Under the pieces are notes generated by a model, which was given only the letters and a program-made list of their open reading frames with translations, made no database searches and had not been told where the DNA came from. Positions 1-6,610 of a stretch of DNA of 8,630 nucleotides are shown here, one piece after another; position 1 is the first letter of the stretch, and the number at the start of each line of letters is the position of its first letter. The position numbers and the translations under genes are program-made. Origin of the DNA: Thermoplasmata archaeon (lineage in GTDB: Archaea > Thermoplasmatota > Thermoplasmata > Thermoplasmatales > Thermoplasmataceae); the NCBI GenBank assembly GCA_021797225.1, contig JAKAAE010000060.1, forward strand, positions 1 to 8,630. Reading direction: 5' to 3'.

Positions 1-64
1 TTCTGAGAGTAAATAATAAATCTTATTTTAATGGAAAATAAATATTTAAGAACTTATAATAAAA

Positions 65-78
65 TATTTTTATTAAAT
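65..78 (+). promoter_or_regulatory. Putative TATA box for the nucleoside hydrolase gene
   Basis: An A/T tract (tttttattaaat) is centred about 22 bases before the ATG at 93. The spacing fits a leaderless archaeal transcript, and no purine-rich ribosome binding site precedes the ATG. All of bases 1-92 are AT-rich, so the exact box is uncertain, and a second candidate (atatttaag, about 42-50) could serve another promoter. No gene is visible in bases 1-92. Confidence 0.4.
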
Positions 79-92
79 GCTTATCACTGTAT

Positions 93-962
93 ATGAATAA
101 GATAATTTTAAATGTGGACACCGGTGTGGATGATGCCATGGCCATGATTCTTCTGAAAAGGAATGGAATAACACCGGAATTCATTGTTGCCCAGTCCGGA
201 AATTCCTCGCTGGAAAATACATACAGAAATACTGTGGGTATAGCAGATATCCTTGATCTCGACTGCCCGGTATATCCAGGGTCTTACACTCCTATTGTAA
301 AACCCGAATTTTATGAGGAATTTCATGGCAAAAATGGGCTTGCATGCTATAAATTTCCGGATGCACCATTAAAGGATACCGAAAATGGCATAATAAAGAT
401 GTATGAAGCTCTGAAACATGGAAAATATCATGTCCTTTCCACTTCCCCCCTGACATCCCTTGCGCTTGCTCTTAGATTAGACTCAGAGATAAGAAAAAAT
501 ATAACAGAAGTAACAATCATGGGCGGAGCCTTCAAAAAAACCCAATGGGGCACAGGCAATATGGGGGACGCAGAATTCAATATATTTTATGATCCTGAAG
601 CCGCAAGGATTATATTTGATCTGGACCTGAAAGAAACTATAATCCCGCTTGACCTTACAATGAAACCTGAACTGGCATTAAAACAAATATTAACCGTTAA
701 GGATAAAGGCAGTGTCGGTGATTTTGTCGAAAAAGCAACGGAATTCATGCTGGAAAAGCACGGAAGCTATGAACTGCACGATCCCATCGCAGCCTATTCT
801 ATTATTGATCCGGGGGCTTTTAAATTTATTAATGGTAAGATAGATGTAGATTCCGGTGGTGTAACTACTATTAAAGAGAATGTAGAATCTCATCAGCGGA
901 TAGCCATTGATATAGACCCAGGGGCTTTCAGAAATGAAATACTGGGGACAATATACCACTGA
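93..962 (+). CDS. Inosine/uridine-preferring nucleoside hydrolase family protein
   Basis: This 289-residue protein belongs to the IunH/Rih family of cytosolic Ca2+-dependent hydrolases, which split ribonucleosides into base and ribose. The N-terminal metal and catalytic motif reads NVDTGVDD (residues 7-14), matching the family DxDxxxDD except that the first Asp is Asn7. The presumed general base (Asp9) and Ca2+ ligand (Asp14) remain. Other hallmarks are SPLTSLALAL (118-127, usually GPLTN), MGG (143-145), EFNI followed by DPEAA (161-171) and the C-terminal HDP (229-231). The length is slightly below the usual 300-320. The ATG at 93 immediately precedes the beta-strand leading to the active site, so little N-terminus can be missing. 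A deoxyribosyltransferase gene follows 37 bases later on the same strand, consistent with nucleoside salvage. The family is secure; whether it prefers purine or pyrimidine nucleosides cannot be read from the sequence. Confidence 0.9.
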   Translation: MNKIILNVDTGVDDAMAMILLKRNGITPEFIVAQSGNSSLENTYRNTVGIADILDLDCPVYPGSYTPIVKPEFYEEFHGKNGLACYKFPDAPLKDTENGIIKMYEALKHGKYHVLSTSPLTSLALALRLDSEIRKNITEVTIMGGAFKKTQWGTGNMGDAEFNIFYDPEAARIIFDLDLKETIIPLDLTMKPELALKQILTVKDKGSVGDFVEKATEFMLEKHGSYELHDPIAAYSIIDPGAFKFINGKIDVDSGGVTTIKENVESHQRIAIDIDPGAFRNEILGTIYH

Positions 963-971
963 GTACAAAAA

Positions 972-990
972 TCTTTAATGTTAATAAATA
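972..990 (+). promoter_or_regulatory. Possible TATA region for the first deoxyribosyltransferase
   Basis: The 37-base gap holds tctttaatgttaataaata. The ctttaatg part is centred about 24 bases before the ATG at 1000, right for a leaderless start, while the better-looking ttaataaata is only about 14 bases away. The gene may have its own weak promoter or be read from the nucleoside hydrolase transcript. Confidence 0.35.
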
Positions 991-999
991 TCTACATTT

Positions 1000-1458
1000 A
1001 TGAAAAGGTATGATATCTATATCTCTGCCCCTCTTTTCAACGAAATGGAATTAAAATTCAACGAAACCATGAGCAATTTTCTGGAAGAAAGAGGATTTTC
1101 CACCTATCTACCACAGAGAGACGGGGGAGAGGATGAAATGCTTTTAAAAGACCCTCAGCTCTGGCCGGAAACCAGCAAAAGAGTTTTTGAACGGGATGTT
1201 GAAGCATTGAAAGACGCTTCGGCATTATTGATGATAATGGATGGCAGGGTACCGGATGAAGGCGCATGTGTTGAACTGGGAATGGCGTATGCCTATGGAA
1301 AAATTTGCATAGGATTTCAGACTGATACCAGAAGTTTTGCCACAGGCCAGAATAATCTCATGCTTGATCATTCACTCTCGTTTCCTATAGTGCATAACTG
1401 GAAAGATCTAAACACTCTCCTTACAAAAATCAAAAATGATATTAAAAAGAATTTTTGA
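1000..1458 (+). CDS. Nucleoside 2-deoxyribosyltransferase (paralogue 1)
   Basis: This 152-residue protein is of the nucleoside 2-deoxyribosyltransferase (NDT) family, cytosolic enzymes that move 2-deoxyribose from one nucleobase to another through a covalent glycosyl-enzyme. The substrate-binding start YISAPLF (7-13) is present, then LPQRDG (37-42). The active-site block DGRVPDEGACVELGMAY (81-97) contains Asp81, Asp86 and Glu92; Glu92 is the expected nucleophile by alignment with Lactobacillus NDT Glu98. A QNNLM segment (117-121) resembles the C-terminal Asn region that closes the neighbouring subunit's site in the family. The length is typical for archaeal and bacterial members. It follows the nucleoside hydrolase by 37 bases and precedes coaA by about 50. 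A second copy lies at 7387-7830. Some relatives, such as DNPH1, instead hydrolyse deoxynucleotides, so transferase activity is likely but not proved. Confidence 0.85.
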   Translation: MKRYDIYISAPLFNEMELKFNETMSNFLEERGFSTYLPQRDGGEDEMLLKDPQLWPETSKRVFERDVEALKDASALLMIMDGRVPDEGACVELGMAYAYGKICIGFQTDTRSFATGQNNLMLDHSLSFPIVHNWKDLNTLLTKIKNDIKKNF

Positions 1459-1480
1459 AAAATATCACTGCAGCTAAATA

Positions 1481-1490
1481 ATTTAAATAC
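1481..1490 (+). promoter_or_regulatory. TATA box for coaA, decides the start
   Basis: The sequence atttaaatac is a good archaeal TATA box. Its centre is about 25 bases before the ATG at 1510 but only about 18-19 before the ATG at 1504. A TATA-directed start would therefore fall at or inside the 1504 codon, favouring leaderless initiation at 1510. Confidence 0.6.
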
Positions 1491-1509
1491 TCTGTAACTA
1501 TCTATGAAT

Positions 1510-2466
1510 ATGGATGAAGCGCCTGTTTCCCAGGGAAAGATTCGTTCCAGTCTTTATTTAATGTTCAACCGCGATGAATGGGCACAGCGGCGTGGTAATC
1601 TTGATATCAAGCTTTCAGCAGATGATGTAAGAAAGGTTCTTGCACTGAACGATAAACTTACAGAATCAGAGGTCAGGGATTTTTATTTCCCCATAACGAG
1701 ACTGCTCGAGTTATCAATAAACAACAATAGAAACCTGTATATGGAGAGAAACAGATTTATCGGTATTAATCCGGCGAAGGTGCCTTTCATTATCGGCGTC
1801 ACAGGCAGCGTTGCTGTAGGGAAGAGCACTACATCCAGGTTGCTGAAGACACTGCTGGAAAGAATTAATTCGGATTATAGGATTTATATTGTCTCTACCG
1901 ATAATTTTCTGAAAAGCAATTCAAGGCTCCAGGAAGAAAATCTCATGGGAAGGAAAGGGTTCCCGGAAAGTTACGATATGCAGAAGCTTATAAGTTTCCT
2001 TGTTGATGTTAAATCAGGAAAGACAAGTGTAGAGATCCCTGTATATTCACATCTTAAATATGATATACTGCCGGAAAAGCAGGAAATTATCAATCCAGAT
2101 ATACTGATACTGGAGGGACTTAATATACTCCAGGTAGATCATTCAAAAACTGCCAATCAAATATACGTTTCTGATTTCCTGGACTTTTCTATCTTTATTG
2201 ATTCAAACATAGATTATATCAAACAATGGTTTATAGAACGATTCTTCCTGCTCATGGAAACCGCATTCCGGGATAAAAATTCCTATTTCCAGAAATATTC
2301 AAAGTTTACCCGGGAAGAAGCCGTTGAAACCGCCTCGAAAATATGGGATGACATCAATGGTAAAAATTATGAGGAGAATATTGTTAAAACAAGATACCGG
2401 GCAGAATTGATTATTGAAAAGGGAAGAGATCATAGTATAGAAAAGATAATGATGAAGAAGCTTTAG
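1510..2466 (+). CDS. coaA: Type I pantothenate kinase (bacterial CoaA type)
   Basis: Pantothenate kinase phosphorylates pantothenate with ATP, the first step of CoA synthesis from pantothenate, in the cytosol. The 318-residue protein aligns along nearly its whole length with E. coli CoaA (316 aa). It shares the P-loop GSVAVGKST (99-107, Lys105), STDNF with catalytic-type Asp131 (E. coli Asp127), KGFPESYDM (149-157), PVYSHL (177-182), PDILILEGLN (196-205), SDFLDFSI (221-228) and NIV.TR (290-295). Arg110 matches E. coli Arg106, linked to CoA feedback; Phe241 replaces the pantothenate-site Tyr240. A distant type I CoaA from Picrophilus torridus (PTO0232) was characterised and reported to be insensitive to CoA. 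Most archaea instead use pantoate kinase, so this enzyme points to Thermoplasmatales. An alternative ATG at 1504 would add two residues, but the TATA spacing favours 1510. It converges on the HTH gene. Confidence 0.93.
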   Translation: MDEAPVSQGKIRSSLYLMFNRDEWAQRRGNLDIKLSADDVRKVLALNDKLTESEVRDFYFPITRLLELSINNNRNLYMERNRFIGINPAKVPFIIGVTGSVAVGKSTTSRLLKTLLERINSDYRIYIVSTDNFLKSNSRLQEENLMGRKGFPESYDMQKLISFLVDVKSGKTSVEIPVYSHLKYDILPEKQEIINPDILILEGLNILQVDHSKTANQIYVSDFLDFSIFIDSNIDYIKQWFIERFFLLMETAFRDKNSYFQKYSKFTREEAVETASKIWDDINGKNYEENIVKTRYRAELIIEKGRDHSIEKIMMKKL

Positions 2467-2488
2467 ATTTTACAAATTATTTATTTTG
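2467..2488. terminator. Short A/T-rich convergent terminator region
   Basis: Only 14 bases separate the coaA stop from the stop of the opposing regulator. The + strand reads gattttacaaattatttattttg, a T-rich tract of the kind that ends archaeal transcription, and it runs into the last codons of the - strand gene. No stem-loop was seen. Transcripts from the two genes probably overlap at their 3' ends. Confidence 0.35.
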
Positions 2489-3143
2489 CCTTTCCCATGA
2501 GCGTAAATATTTTATTCTCTGCATTCCTCAGAATTGTGGAGACACGGGCCTTAGATATGCCAGCAATCTCAGCTATTCCCTGCATGTTTACTCTTCTCGG
2601 GCTTTTAAAAAATCCCTGTGAAAGACAGATATTCAGTATTCTCGATTCTACTGGAGAGAGAATATTATAAAGACTTCCGAGGGGAAGATGGCCTATCATG
2701 TCATTTTCATTAAGCTCTCTCAAAGTGAGAATTTTTATATTGTTATTACCATTTATTCCTCTCTGCAGCTCCTTTATAGTTTCACTCCTGGCCATGAGGT
2801 AGTAGGATTCCGTTCCGTTGGAAACTTCTGCATTTATGACATTTATCCCAGGAAGGGATACCTTTTCTATAATTGATCCAGAATATGGAACCGACATGGA
2901 GAGGAGATATGTTTTTTTTATATCAGTCCTTGAAATAGAAAGTTGGCTGATATTATACTTGTTTCGTATGCTATTGACAAATTGCCTGATATTTCCATCA
3001 TAATACACATAACGTACCGCTCGTAGGGTGTTCTCCCTGTTTTCCCGCCAAATCAGGGAATCATGATAATCACTGAATGTATATGCAGTCCAGCAATCTG
3101 TATGTCTGATTACCAAATTAAACATGCTTATATTATCATCCAT
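2481..3143 (-). CDS. HTH_10 (Bat-type) transcriptional regulator
   Basis: This 220-residue protein has the two-part layout of archaeal bacterio-opsin-activator-like regulators. The C-terminus (about 162-214) is an HTH_10 DNA-binding domain: LSPVESRILNICLSQGFFKSPRRV, then the helix-turn-helix IAEIAGISKARVSTILRNAENKI. The N-terminal 150 residues begin with a strand carrying H-x-DCWT (14-19), seen in related archaeal regulators, and probably form a ligand- or partner-sensing domain. No membrane segment or known cofactor motif is visible. The start at 3143 is supported by a TATA box centred 26 bases upstream. The gene is divergent from the NCS1 permease and separated from it by 172 bases holding a perfect dyad, so control of that permease and of itself is a reasonable inference. 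The ligand is unknown; HTH_10 proteins can activate or repress. Confidence 0.85.
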   Translation of the reverse strand: MDDNISMFNLVIRHTDCWTAYTFSDYHDSLIWRENRENTLRAVRYVYYDGNIRQFVNSIRNKYNISQLSISRTDIKKTYLLSMSVPYSGSIIEKVSLPGINVINAEVSNGTESYYLMARSETIKELQRGINGNNNIKILTLRELNENDMIGHLPLGSLYNILSPVESRILNICLSQGFFKSPRRVNMQGIAEIAGISKARVSTILRNAENKIFTLMGKAK

Positions 3144-3163
3144 GGCTAATTAACATAAAGAAC

Positions 3164-3174
3164 TATTTAAATAT
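3164..3174 (-). promoter_or_regulatory. TATA box for the HTH_10 regulator
   Basis: The sequence tatttaaatat, almost self-complementary, is centred 26 bases from the - strand ATG at 3143. This is ideal leaderless spacing, and no ribosome binding site is seen. Confidence 0.65.
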
Positions 3175-3222
3175 TGCATACATCTATCTATACTCAGAGC
3201 CTAATATAATCATTCCATATTT

Positions 3223-3240
3223 GCATGATTAATTTCATGC
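3223..3240. promoter_or_regulatory. Perfect inverted repeat, candidate operator
   Basis: GCATGA and TCATGC are exact reverse complements separated by the six bases TTAATT. The dyad lies 48 bases beyond the regulator's TATA box (3164-3174) and 46 bases before the permease's TATA box (3287-3295), so it is nearly centred between the two divergent promoters. That position suits a dimeric activator or repressor serving both genes. The binding protein is inferred to be the adjacent HTH_10 protein. Confidence 0.5.
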
Positions 3241-3286
3241 GTCAGGTAGTATGATATAGGCAAGCCATTGATATGTAAACAGTTAG

Positions 3287-3295
3287 ATTTAAGTA
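3287..3295 (+). promoter_or_regulatory. TATA box for the NCS1 permease, decides the start
   Basis: The sequence atttaagta is centred about 25 bases before the ATG at 3316. It lies inside the region that a longer reading from a TTG at 3268 would count as coding, which argues for initiation at 3316. Confidence 0.6.
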
Positions 3296-3315
3296 TTAAA
3301 TTCTTTTGTCTCTTT

Positions 3316-4755
3316 ATGGTAGTTAAGAGTTTTGATAATGACGTTGTAGAGCATCGACTTGAAGTTGTGGGTGTAAACCCCATCCCTAACAGTGCCAGAA
3401 CAATGTCATCAAGAAAGATACTAATATTCTGGGCTATGGCCAGTGCCTCTGCACTTACACCACTTGTGGGATTCGAGCTTTATGATATGGGAATTCCATT
3501 TGCAACGATAGCCATCATTCTGGCCCTGCTCATAGGTATTATACCGGCCGGGCTGGTAGCTGAGATGGGAAGGCAGATTCCGGTGCCTTCTCTCGTGGTT
3601 TCAAGAAAGACTTATGGATTCATGACCTCCGGGGCCTATTCCATTGTATTTACGTTCCTGAATATCGGATTTTTCGGTTTGAATGATACTGTTGGAGCGG
3701 CAATCATAAGCGGTTTAACCCATTCTAATATCATTATCTGGTATGTCGTTATGGGCATAATCCAGGTTGTTCTCGTGTTATTCGGAGCTAAATGGCTAGA
3801 ATACTTCTTCAGGTACAGCGCTCCTGTTCTGATAGTAAGTTATATTATCCTTGCATATTTTCTTCTTACAACATACAGTATCAATTTTTCCATGCTCATG
3901 CATCCAATAGGCGCTTTTACATGGGGAGGCGCCCTGGATTTCCTTCTGGGCTTTTCAATTCTCGCTTGGTCATATAAAATCTCAACGCAGACCAGATTCG
4001 GGCATCCATTCTCAAATACGGACTCCGCATTAAAGAGATTTACGTATTTCATATCCAGTCCAGTAGGAATCATGATTCCCGTATTGCTCATGGGACTAAT
4101 AGGTCTGGTTGGTAATAGCGTTAATCCCGGTACAGGTTGGAACATCGCAATACTTTCATTCCCCGGATTGCACGGTCTTTTTGGCATAGTGGTATTCATA
4201 GCCGCCCTGGGAGTTTCACTTGCCATTATACATACTAATGCAATGAATTTATATCCAGCAACTGCCGATCTTCTGGCAGCCCTACAGCCAGCGTTTAAGA
4301 AGAAGCCAAATGAAAAAATGGCTCAGCCAATAGCAACTATCCTTCTGGGAGCTGGAGGCATAATACTGGCGATAGCAGGAATTCTCGGCCACATAGAGAC
4401 ATTCATAGACACACTTGCTGCAATAATATTTCCATTCACATTCATACTCATATTCGACTGGTTCGTACATTTAAGGCACACAACAAAGATTGCCGATTAT
4501 TATAACATACCGAAATCAGTTTTCATGAATTTCAGGATAGATGCACTCATTCCTGCACTGATAGGGACAGTAATTGCAATATTCGGGATAGGGCCATATG
4601 ATTTCATATTCAATTACTTCCCCGAGGCACTCTTCGGATCACTTGTGGGCCTTCTACTCTATATTGGAGTTTACTGTGGTTATACTTCGAAGCACATAAA
4701 TGCCAGAGAACAGTATAATGAAAATGTTAATTATGCAGATTTTGAAACAGAATAA
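3316..4755 (+). CDS. NCS1 family nucleobase permease (cytosine/purine type)
   Basis: This 479-residue integral membrane protein of the nucleobase:cation symporter-1 family has about 12 hydrophobic segments. It probably imports a nucleobase (cytosine, purine, uracil or allantoin) with H+ or Na+. Family features include the soluble N-terminus ending PIPNSART (22-29), SRKTYGFMTSGAY (96-108) in the usual LLARxSFG position, NIGFFGLN (116-123) matching the CodB substrate-site helix, HTNAMNLYPA (306-315) resembling CodB's TNDNNLY, and DWFV (381-384) before a short basic loop. The open frame can be read from a TTG at 3268, but the TATA position, and the unlikely hydrophobic extension it would add before a polar tail, favour ATG 3316. 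Bases coming in through it would feed the neighbouring nucleoside enzymes. Substrate and coupling ion are not determined. It is probably controlled with the divergent HTH_10 gene. Confidence 0.85.
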   Translation: MVVKSFDNDVVEHRLEVVGVNPIPNSARTMSSRKILIFWAMASASALTPLVGFELYDMGIPFATIAIILALLIGIIPAGLVAEMGRQIPVPSLVVSRKTYGFMTSGAYSIVFTFLNIGFFGLNDTVGAAIISGLTHSNIIIWYVVMGIIQVVLVLFGAKWLEYFFRYSAPVLIVSYIILAYFLLTTYSINFSMLMHPIGAFTWGGALDFLLGFSILAWSYKISTQTRFGHPFSNTDSALKRFTYFISSPVGIMIPVLLMGLIGLVGNSVNPGTGWNIAILSFPGLHGLFGIVVFIAALGVSLAIIHTNAMNLYPATADLLAALQPAFKKKPNEKMAQPIATILLGAGGIILAIAGILGHIETFIDTLAAIIFPFTFILIFDWFVHLRHTTKIADYYNIPKSVFMNFRIDALIPALIGTVIAIFGIGPYDFIFNYFPEALFGSLVGLLLYIGVYCGYTSKHINAREQYNENVNYADFETE

Positions 4756-4779
4756 TTTTTATTTTTAAATTTGTTTTTA
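4753..4779 (+). terminator. T-rich terminator after the permease
   Basis: Several runs of five T residues (atttttatttttaaatttgttttta) follow directly on the permease stop codon, without a stem-loop. This matches archaeal oligo-T termination. Confidence 0.5.
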
Positions 4780-4796
4780 TAAATAAATATATATAG

Positions 4797-4807
4797 TATA
4801 TATAAAT
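4797..4807 (+). promoter_or_regulatory. TATA box for the MFS transporter
   Basis: The sequence tatatataaat predicts a transcript start near 4828, about 50 bases before the Shine-Dalgarno-linked ATG at 4880. This gives the MFS mRNA a leader, unlike its neighbours. Another TATA-like stretch (tttataaataaat, about 4776-4788) could give a longer leader. Confidence 0.55.
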
Positions 4808-4826
4808 CCTTGAATGTATCTCAGTA

Positions 4827-4850
4827 ATGCTTTTTAACATGGCTGTTTAA
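4827..4850 (+). CDS. Possible seven-codon leader peptide (upstream ORF)
   Basis: ATG CTT TTT AAC ATG GCT GTT TAA encodes MLFNMAV and starts almost exactly where the TATA box predicts the transcript to begin, so it could be read leaderlessly. Its stop overlaps the next ATG (taatg, 4848-4852), which is in frame with the MFS transporter. Translational coupling or attenuation is possible. The frame is short enough to arise by chance. Confidence 0.25.
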   Translation: MLFNMAV

Positions 4851-4866
4851 TGCTGTGTATTTCATC

Positions 4867-4873
4867 AGGAGGG
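4867..4873 (+). promoter_or_regulatory. Strong Shine-Dalgarno site for the MFS gene
   Basis: AGGAGGG lies six bases before the ATG at 4880. This decides the start, since the in-frame ATG at 4850 has no such site. It is the only clear Shine-Dalgarno sequence seen before a gene start in the window. Confidence 0.7.
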
Positions 4874-4879
4874 TCTATT

Positions 4880-6178
4880 ATGTCTAATGGTAAATTTATA
4901 GGATTTACAGGAAATGAAATATTGCAGGTTTCGGCTGCATGGGGCGGATGGATACTGGACGGATACACATCCATTGCATACCTTCTTGTTTTCTCTTATA
5001 TGAGCGTCCTGATATTCCCAAAATATCTAGGTTATCTGGCACTGGTACTCACACTTCTGCCTGTGACTTTTGGTGCAGCTGCGAGGTCTTTCGGATCTGC
5101 AATTCTTGGCAACTTCATCGGGGACAGGAAGGGTAGAAAGAATATGTTGAGCATTTCCATTGTCGGTTTCTCTATATTATCAGCTGCTATCGGGCTAATT
5201 CCCACCTATTCACAGGCTGGAATTGCATCACCTGTACTACTTTATGTACTTCTGTTTCTTGATGGAATATTTGCAGGCGCAGAATATGGCGGGGGAACGG
5301 CCTTATCAATGGAGAGTGTAAGGCCGGAAAAAAGGGAACAGGCAGGAGCATTTGTCCAGTCAGGTTATGGAACAGGATACTTTCTTATAGTATTTGTCGA
5401 CATACTTCTATTAAGTGCAATGGGGACTGCAGCATTTGCCTCATACGGATGGAGAATACTGATGCTGACATCAATAATTCCAGGAATTATTACACTGATA
5501 ATCAGGCGCCTGTCGAAGGAGACAAAGGTATTTGACGAAATGAAGAAAAGCAATGAGGTCGAAAAATCCCCCGTAAGAAAAATGTTCAAAAACGGAAGAA
5601 GTTTAGCATTCGGGTTGATGATTACATCCGGACTTCTGTTCATGAATACTGCTACTGGTTCCTTTTACCCTGTTATAGGCAGCGATGACTTCCTGAATCT
5701 TGGATCAGGTCTTTTATACGCTCTGCTGGTAATTAATTTCTTCTCACTTCTGGGTGTATGGAGCGGCGGAATTCTGGCAAGAGGTTTCCAGGATAGAAGG
5801 ATTCCCATGCTGATATTTTCTGTAATATTTACTGTGCCCACCGCATTATTTGTAATCTTCGGTTACACTACAAATCTATTTATGTTTACCCTGGTCTTTT
5901 CAATTCAGCTGTTTCTGGAAGCGCTCATATTCTCAGCGCTCCCTGTATTCCTGGCAGAATCATTCAGCAAAAGATTCCGTTCAACTGCTATCGGTGTAAT
6001 ATATAACGGAGGTGCCATATTCGGGGGAACTGCCATAGTTTTACTCACTGCACCGGCCCATATAATAAATATCAAAACTCTCTGGATTGTGGAGATGTAC
6101 ATAGCAGGAATCGTTCTCATACTGGGACTTGTACTCTATGGCAAGCAGGATCGTTCAGTTGATCCGATAACTGAATAA
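4880..6178 (+). CDS. MFS transporter, metabolite:H+ symporter-like
   Basis: This 432-residue major facilitator superfamily transporter has about 12 membrane segments. It shows motif A between segments 2 and 3 (GNFIGDRKGRK, 77-87), an acidic residue in segment 1 (WILDGY, 24-29) and GAEYGGGTALSMESV (133-147), resembling the GGEWGG block of metabolite:H+ symporters. After a central polar loop (about 210-240), the second half has a weak motif A copy (GGILARGFQDRR, 296-307) and AESFSKRFRSTAIGVIYNGG (359-378), matching the E-x-F-(x)n-R-x-T-x-x-G-x-x-YN-x-G signature of sugar and carboxylate transporters. It probably imports a small organic acid or similar solute by proton symport; the substrate is not predictable. 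The Shine-Dalgarno site favours ATG 4880 over ATG 4850. It follows the permease on the same strand but has its own promoter and converges on the Trm112-like gene. Confidence 0.85.
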   Translation: MSNGKFIGFTGNEILQVSAAWGGWILDGYTSIAYLLVFSYMSVLIFPKYLGYLALVLTLLPVTFGAAARSFGSAILGNFIGDRKGRKNMLSISIVGFSILSAAIGLIPTYSQAGIASPVLLYVLLFLDGIFAGAEYGGGTALSMESVRPEKREQAGAFVQSGYGTGYFLIVFVDILLLSAMGTAAFASYGWRILMLTSIIPGIITLIIRRLSKETKVFDEMKKSNEVEKSPVRKMFKNGRSLAFGLMITSGLLFMNTATGSFYPVIGSDDFLNLGSGLLYALLVINFFSLLGVWSGGILARGFQDRRIPMLIFSVIFTVPTALFVIFGYTTNLFMFTLVFSIQLFLEALIFSALPVFLAESFSKRFRSTAIGVIYNGGAIFGGTAIVLLTAPAHIINIKTLWIVEMYIAGIVLILGLVLYGKQDRSVDPITE

Positions 6179-6211
6179 GCAATAAAGCAACGTTATGAAT
6201 TATTTTATTTA
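6179..6211. terminator. Convergent A/T-rich 3' end
   Basis: The 26-base gap between the MFS stop and the opposing Trm112-like stop leads into gaattattttatttat, a T-rich tract on the + strand. The tract overlaps the last codons of the - strand gene. No hairpin was seen. Confidence 0.3.
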
Positions 6212-6519
6212 TAAATGTAATGGATATCTTCAGGAATACTATCCTTATACGTTTCCAGAAACTGCTTATCTTTTTGATTATCCCTGAGTTCCCTGCGTAG
6301 CATTACGGGTATTTCATCCTTTACCGGATACCAGGATCTGCAATTACCACACAGAATTATCCCATTGTTATATTCCATAGAATCAGTTTTGCCCATTGTT
6401 ACCTTTCTACTTCCGTTGCACGAATAGCGCAATGTCCCTGTTTTGGTGAATATAAAAATTTCAAAGTTTGATTTTCCACATTCCGGGCACTGTAAAACTT
6501 CTATGAATCTATCCTCCAT
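6205..6519 (-). CDS. Trm112-like zinc-binding protein, putative methyltransferase activator
   Basis: This 104-residue protein opens with IEVLQCPECGK (6-16) and later has GIILCGNCRSWYPVKDEIPVML (53-74), the layout of Trm112/YcaR-type proteins. Four Cys (11, 14, 57, 60) form a zinc site, and a C-terminal D-x-IPVML strand normally packs against a partner. Trm112 proteins are small cytosolic subunits that stabilise several SAM-dependent methyltransferases acting on tRNA, rRNA and release factors in archaea and eukaryotes. Here the two Cys pairs are about 42 residues apart, longer than in the minimal ~60-residue members. The insert carries a lone Cys34, and a charged 25-residue tail follows. It is divergent from a methyltransferase gene across about 90 bases, suggesting partnership. 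The start at 6519 is fixed by a TATA box about 24 bases upstream. Confidence 0.7.
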   Translation of the reverse strand: MEDRFIEVLQCPECGKSNFEIFIFTKTGTLRYSCNGSRKVTMGKTDSMEYNNGIILCGNCRSWYPVKDEIPVMLRRELRDNQKDKQFLETYKDSIPEDIHYIYK

Positions 6520-6536
6520 TAAGAAATATCCATTGA

Positions 6537-6549
6537 TAATATAAATATC
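6537..6549 (-). promoter_or_regulatory. TATA box for the Trm112-like gene
   Basis: Read on the - strand the sequence is atatttatattat, centred about 24 bases from the ATG at 6519. It lies within 40 bases of the methyltransferase TATA region, forming a compact divergent promoter. Confidence 0.6.
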
Positions 6550-6569
6550 TGCTCTTTTACGTTACAGCA

Positions 6570-6588
6570 TATTATAAATATATTAATA
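6570..6588 (+). promoter_or_regulatory. TATA region for the methyltransferase gene
   Basis: The tract tattataaatatattaata contains two overlapping TATA-like cores, centred near 6576 and 6584. The second is 27 bases before the ATG at 6611. The first would start transcription near 6602, already past the ATG at 6596. Both favour 6611 as the start codon. Confidence 0.5.
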
Positions 6589-6610
6589 TCCTTAAATGTT
6601 ATCTTTATTG

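Noticed and set aside
690..968. 92-codon antisense frame over the nucleoside hydrolase 3' end
   Set aside because: It lies fully opposite conserved catalytic sequence and resembles no family.
1000..1458. Possible DNPH1-like deoxynucleotide hydrolase rather than a transferase
   Set aside because: The YISAPLF start and the C-terminal Asn-containing segment fit NDTs better, though the alternative is not excluded.
3268..3315. N-terminal extension of the permease from a TTG codon
   Set aside because: It would add 16 residues with a hydrophobic run before the normal polar NCS1 tail, and the best TATA box lies inside it.
3840..4226. 128-codon antisense frame within the permease
   Set aside because: Its composition mirrors a membrane protein read on the opposite strand, it has no promoter or recognisable domain, and the + strand frame has clear homology features.
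4753..4807. A/T-rich stretch that looks like a simple tandem repeat
   Set aside because: It has no regular unit, and is better explained as a T-rich terminator followed by TATA-like promoter sequence.
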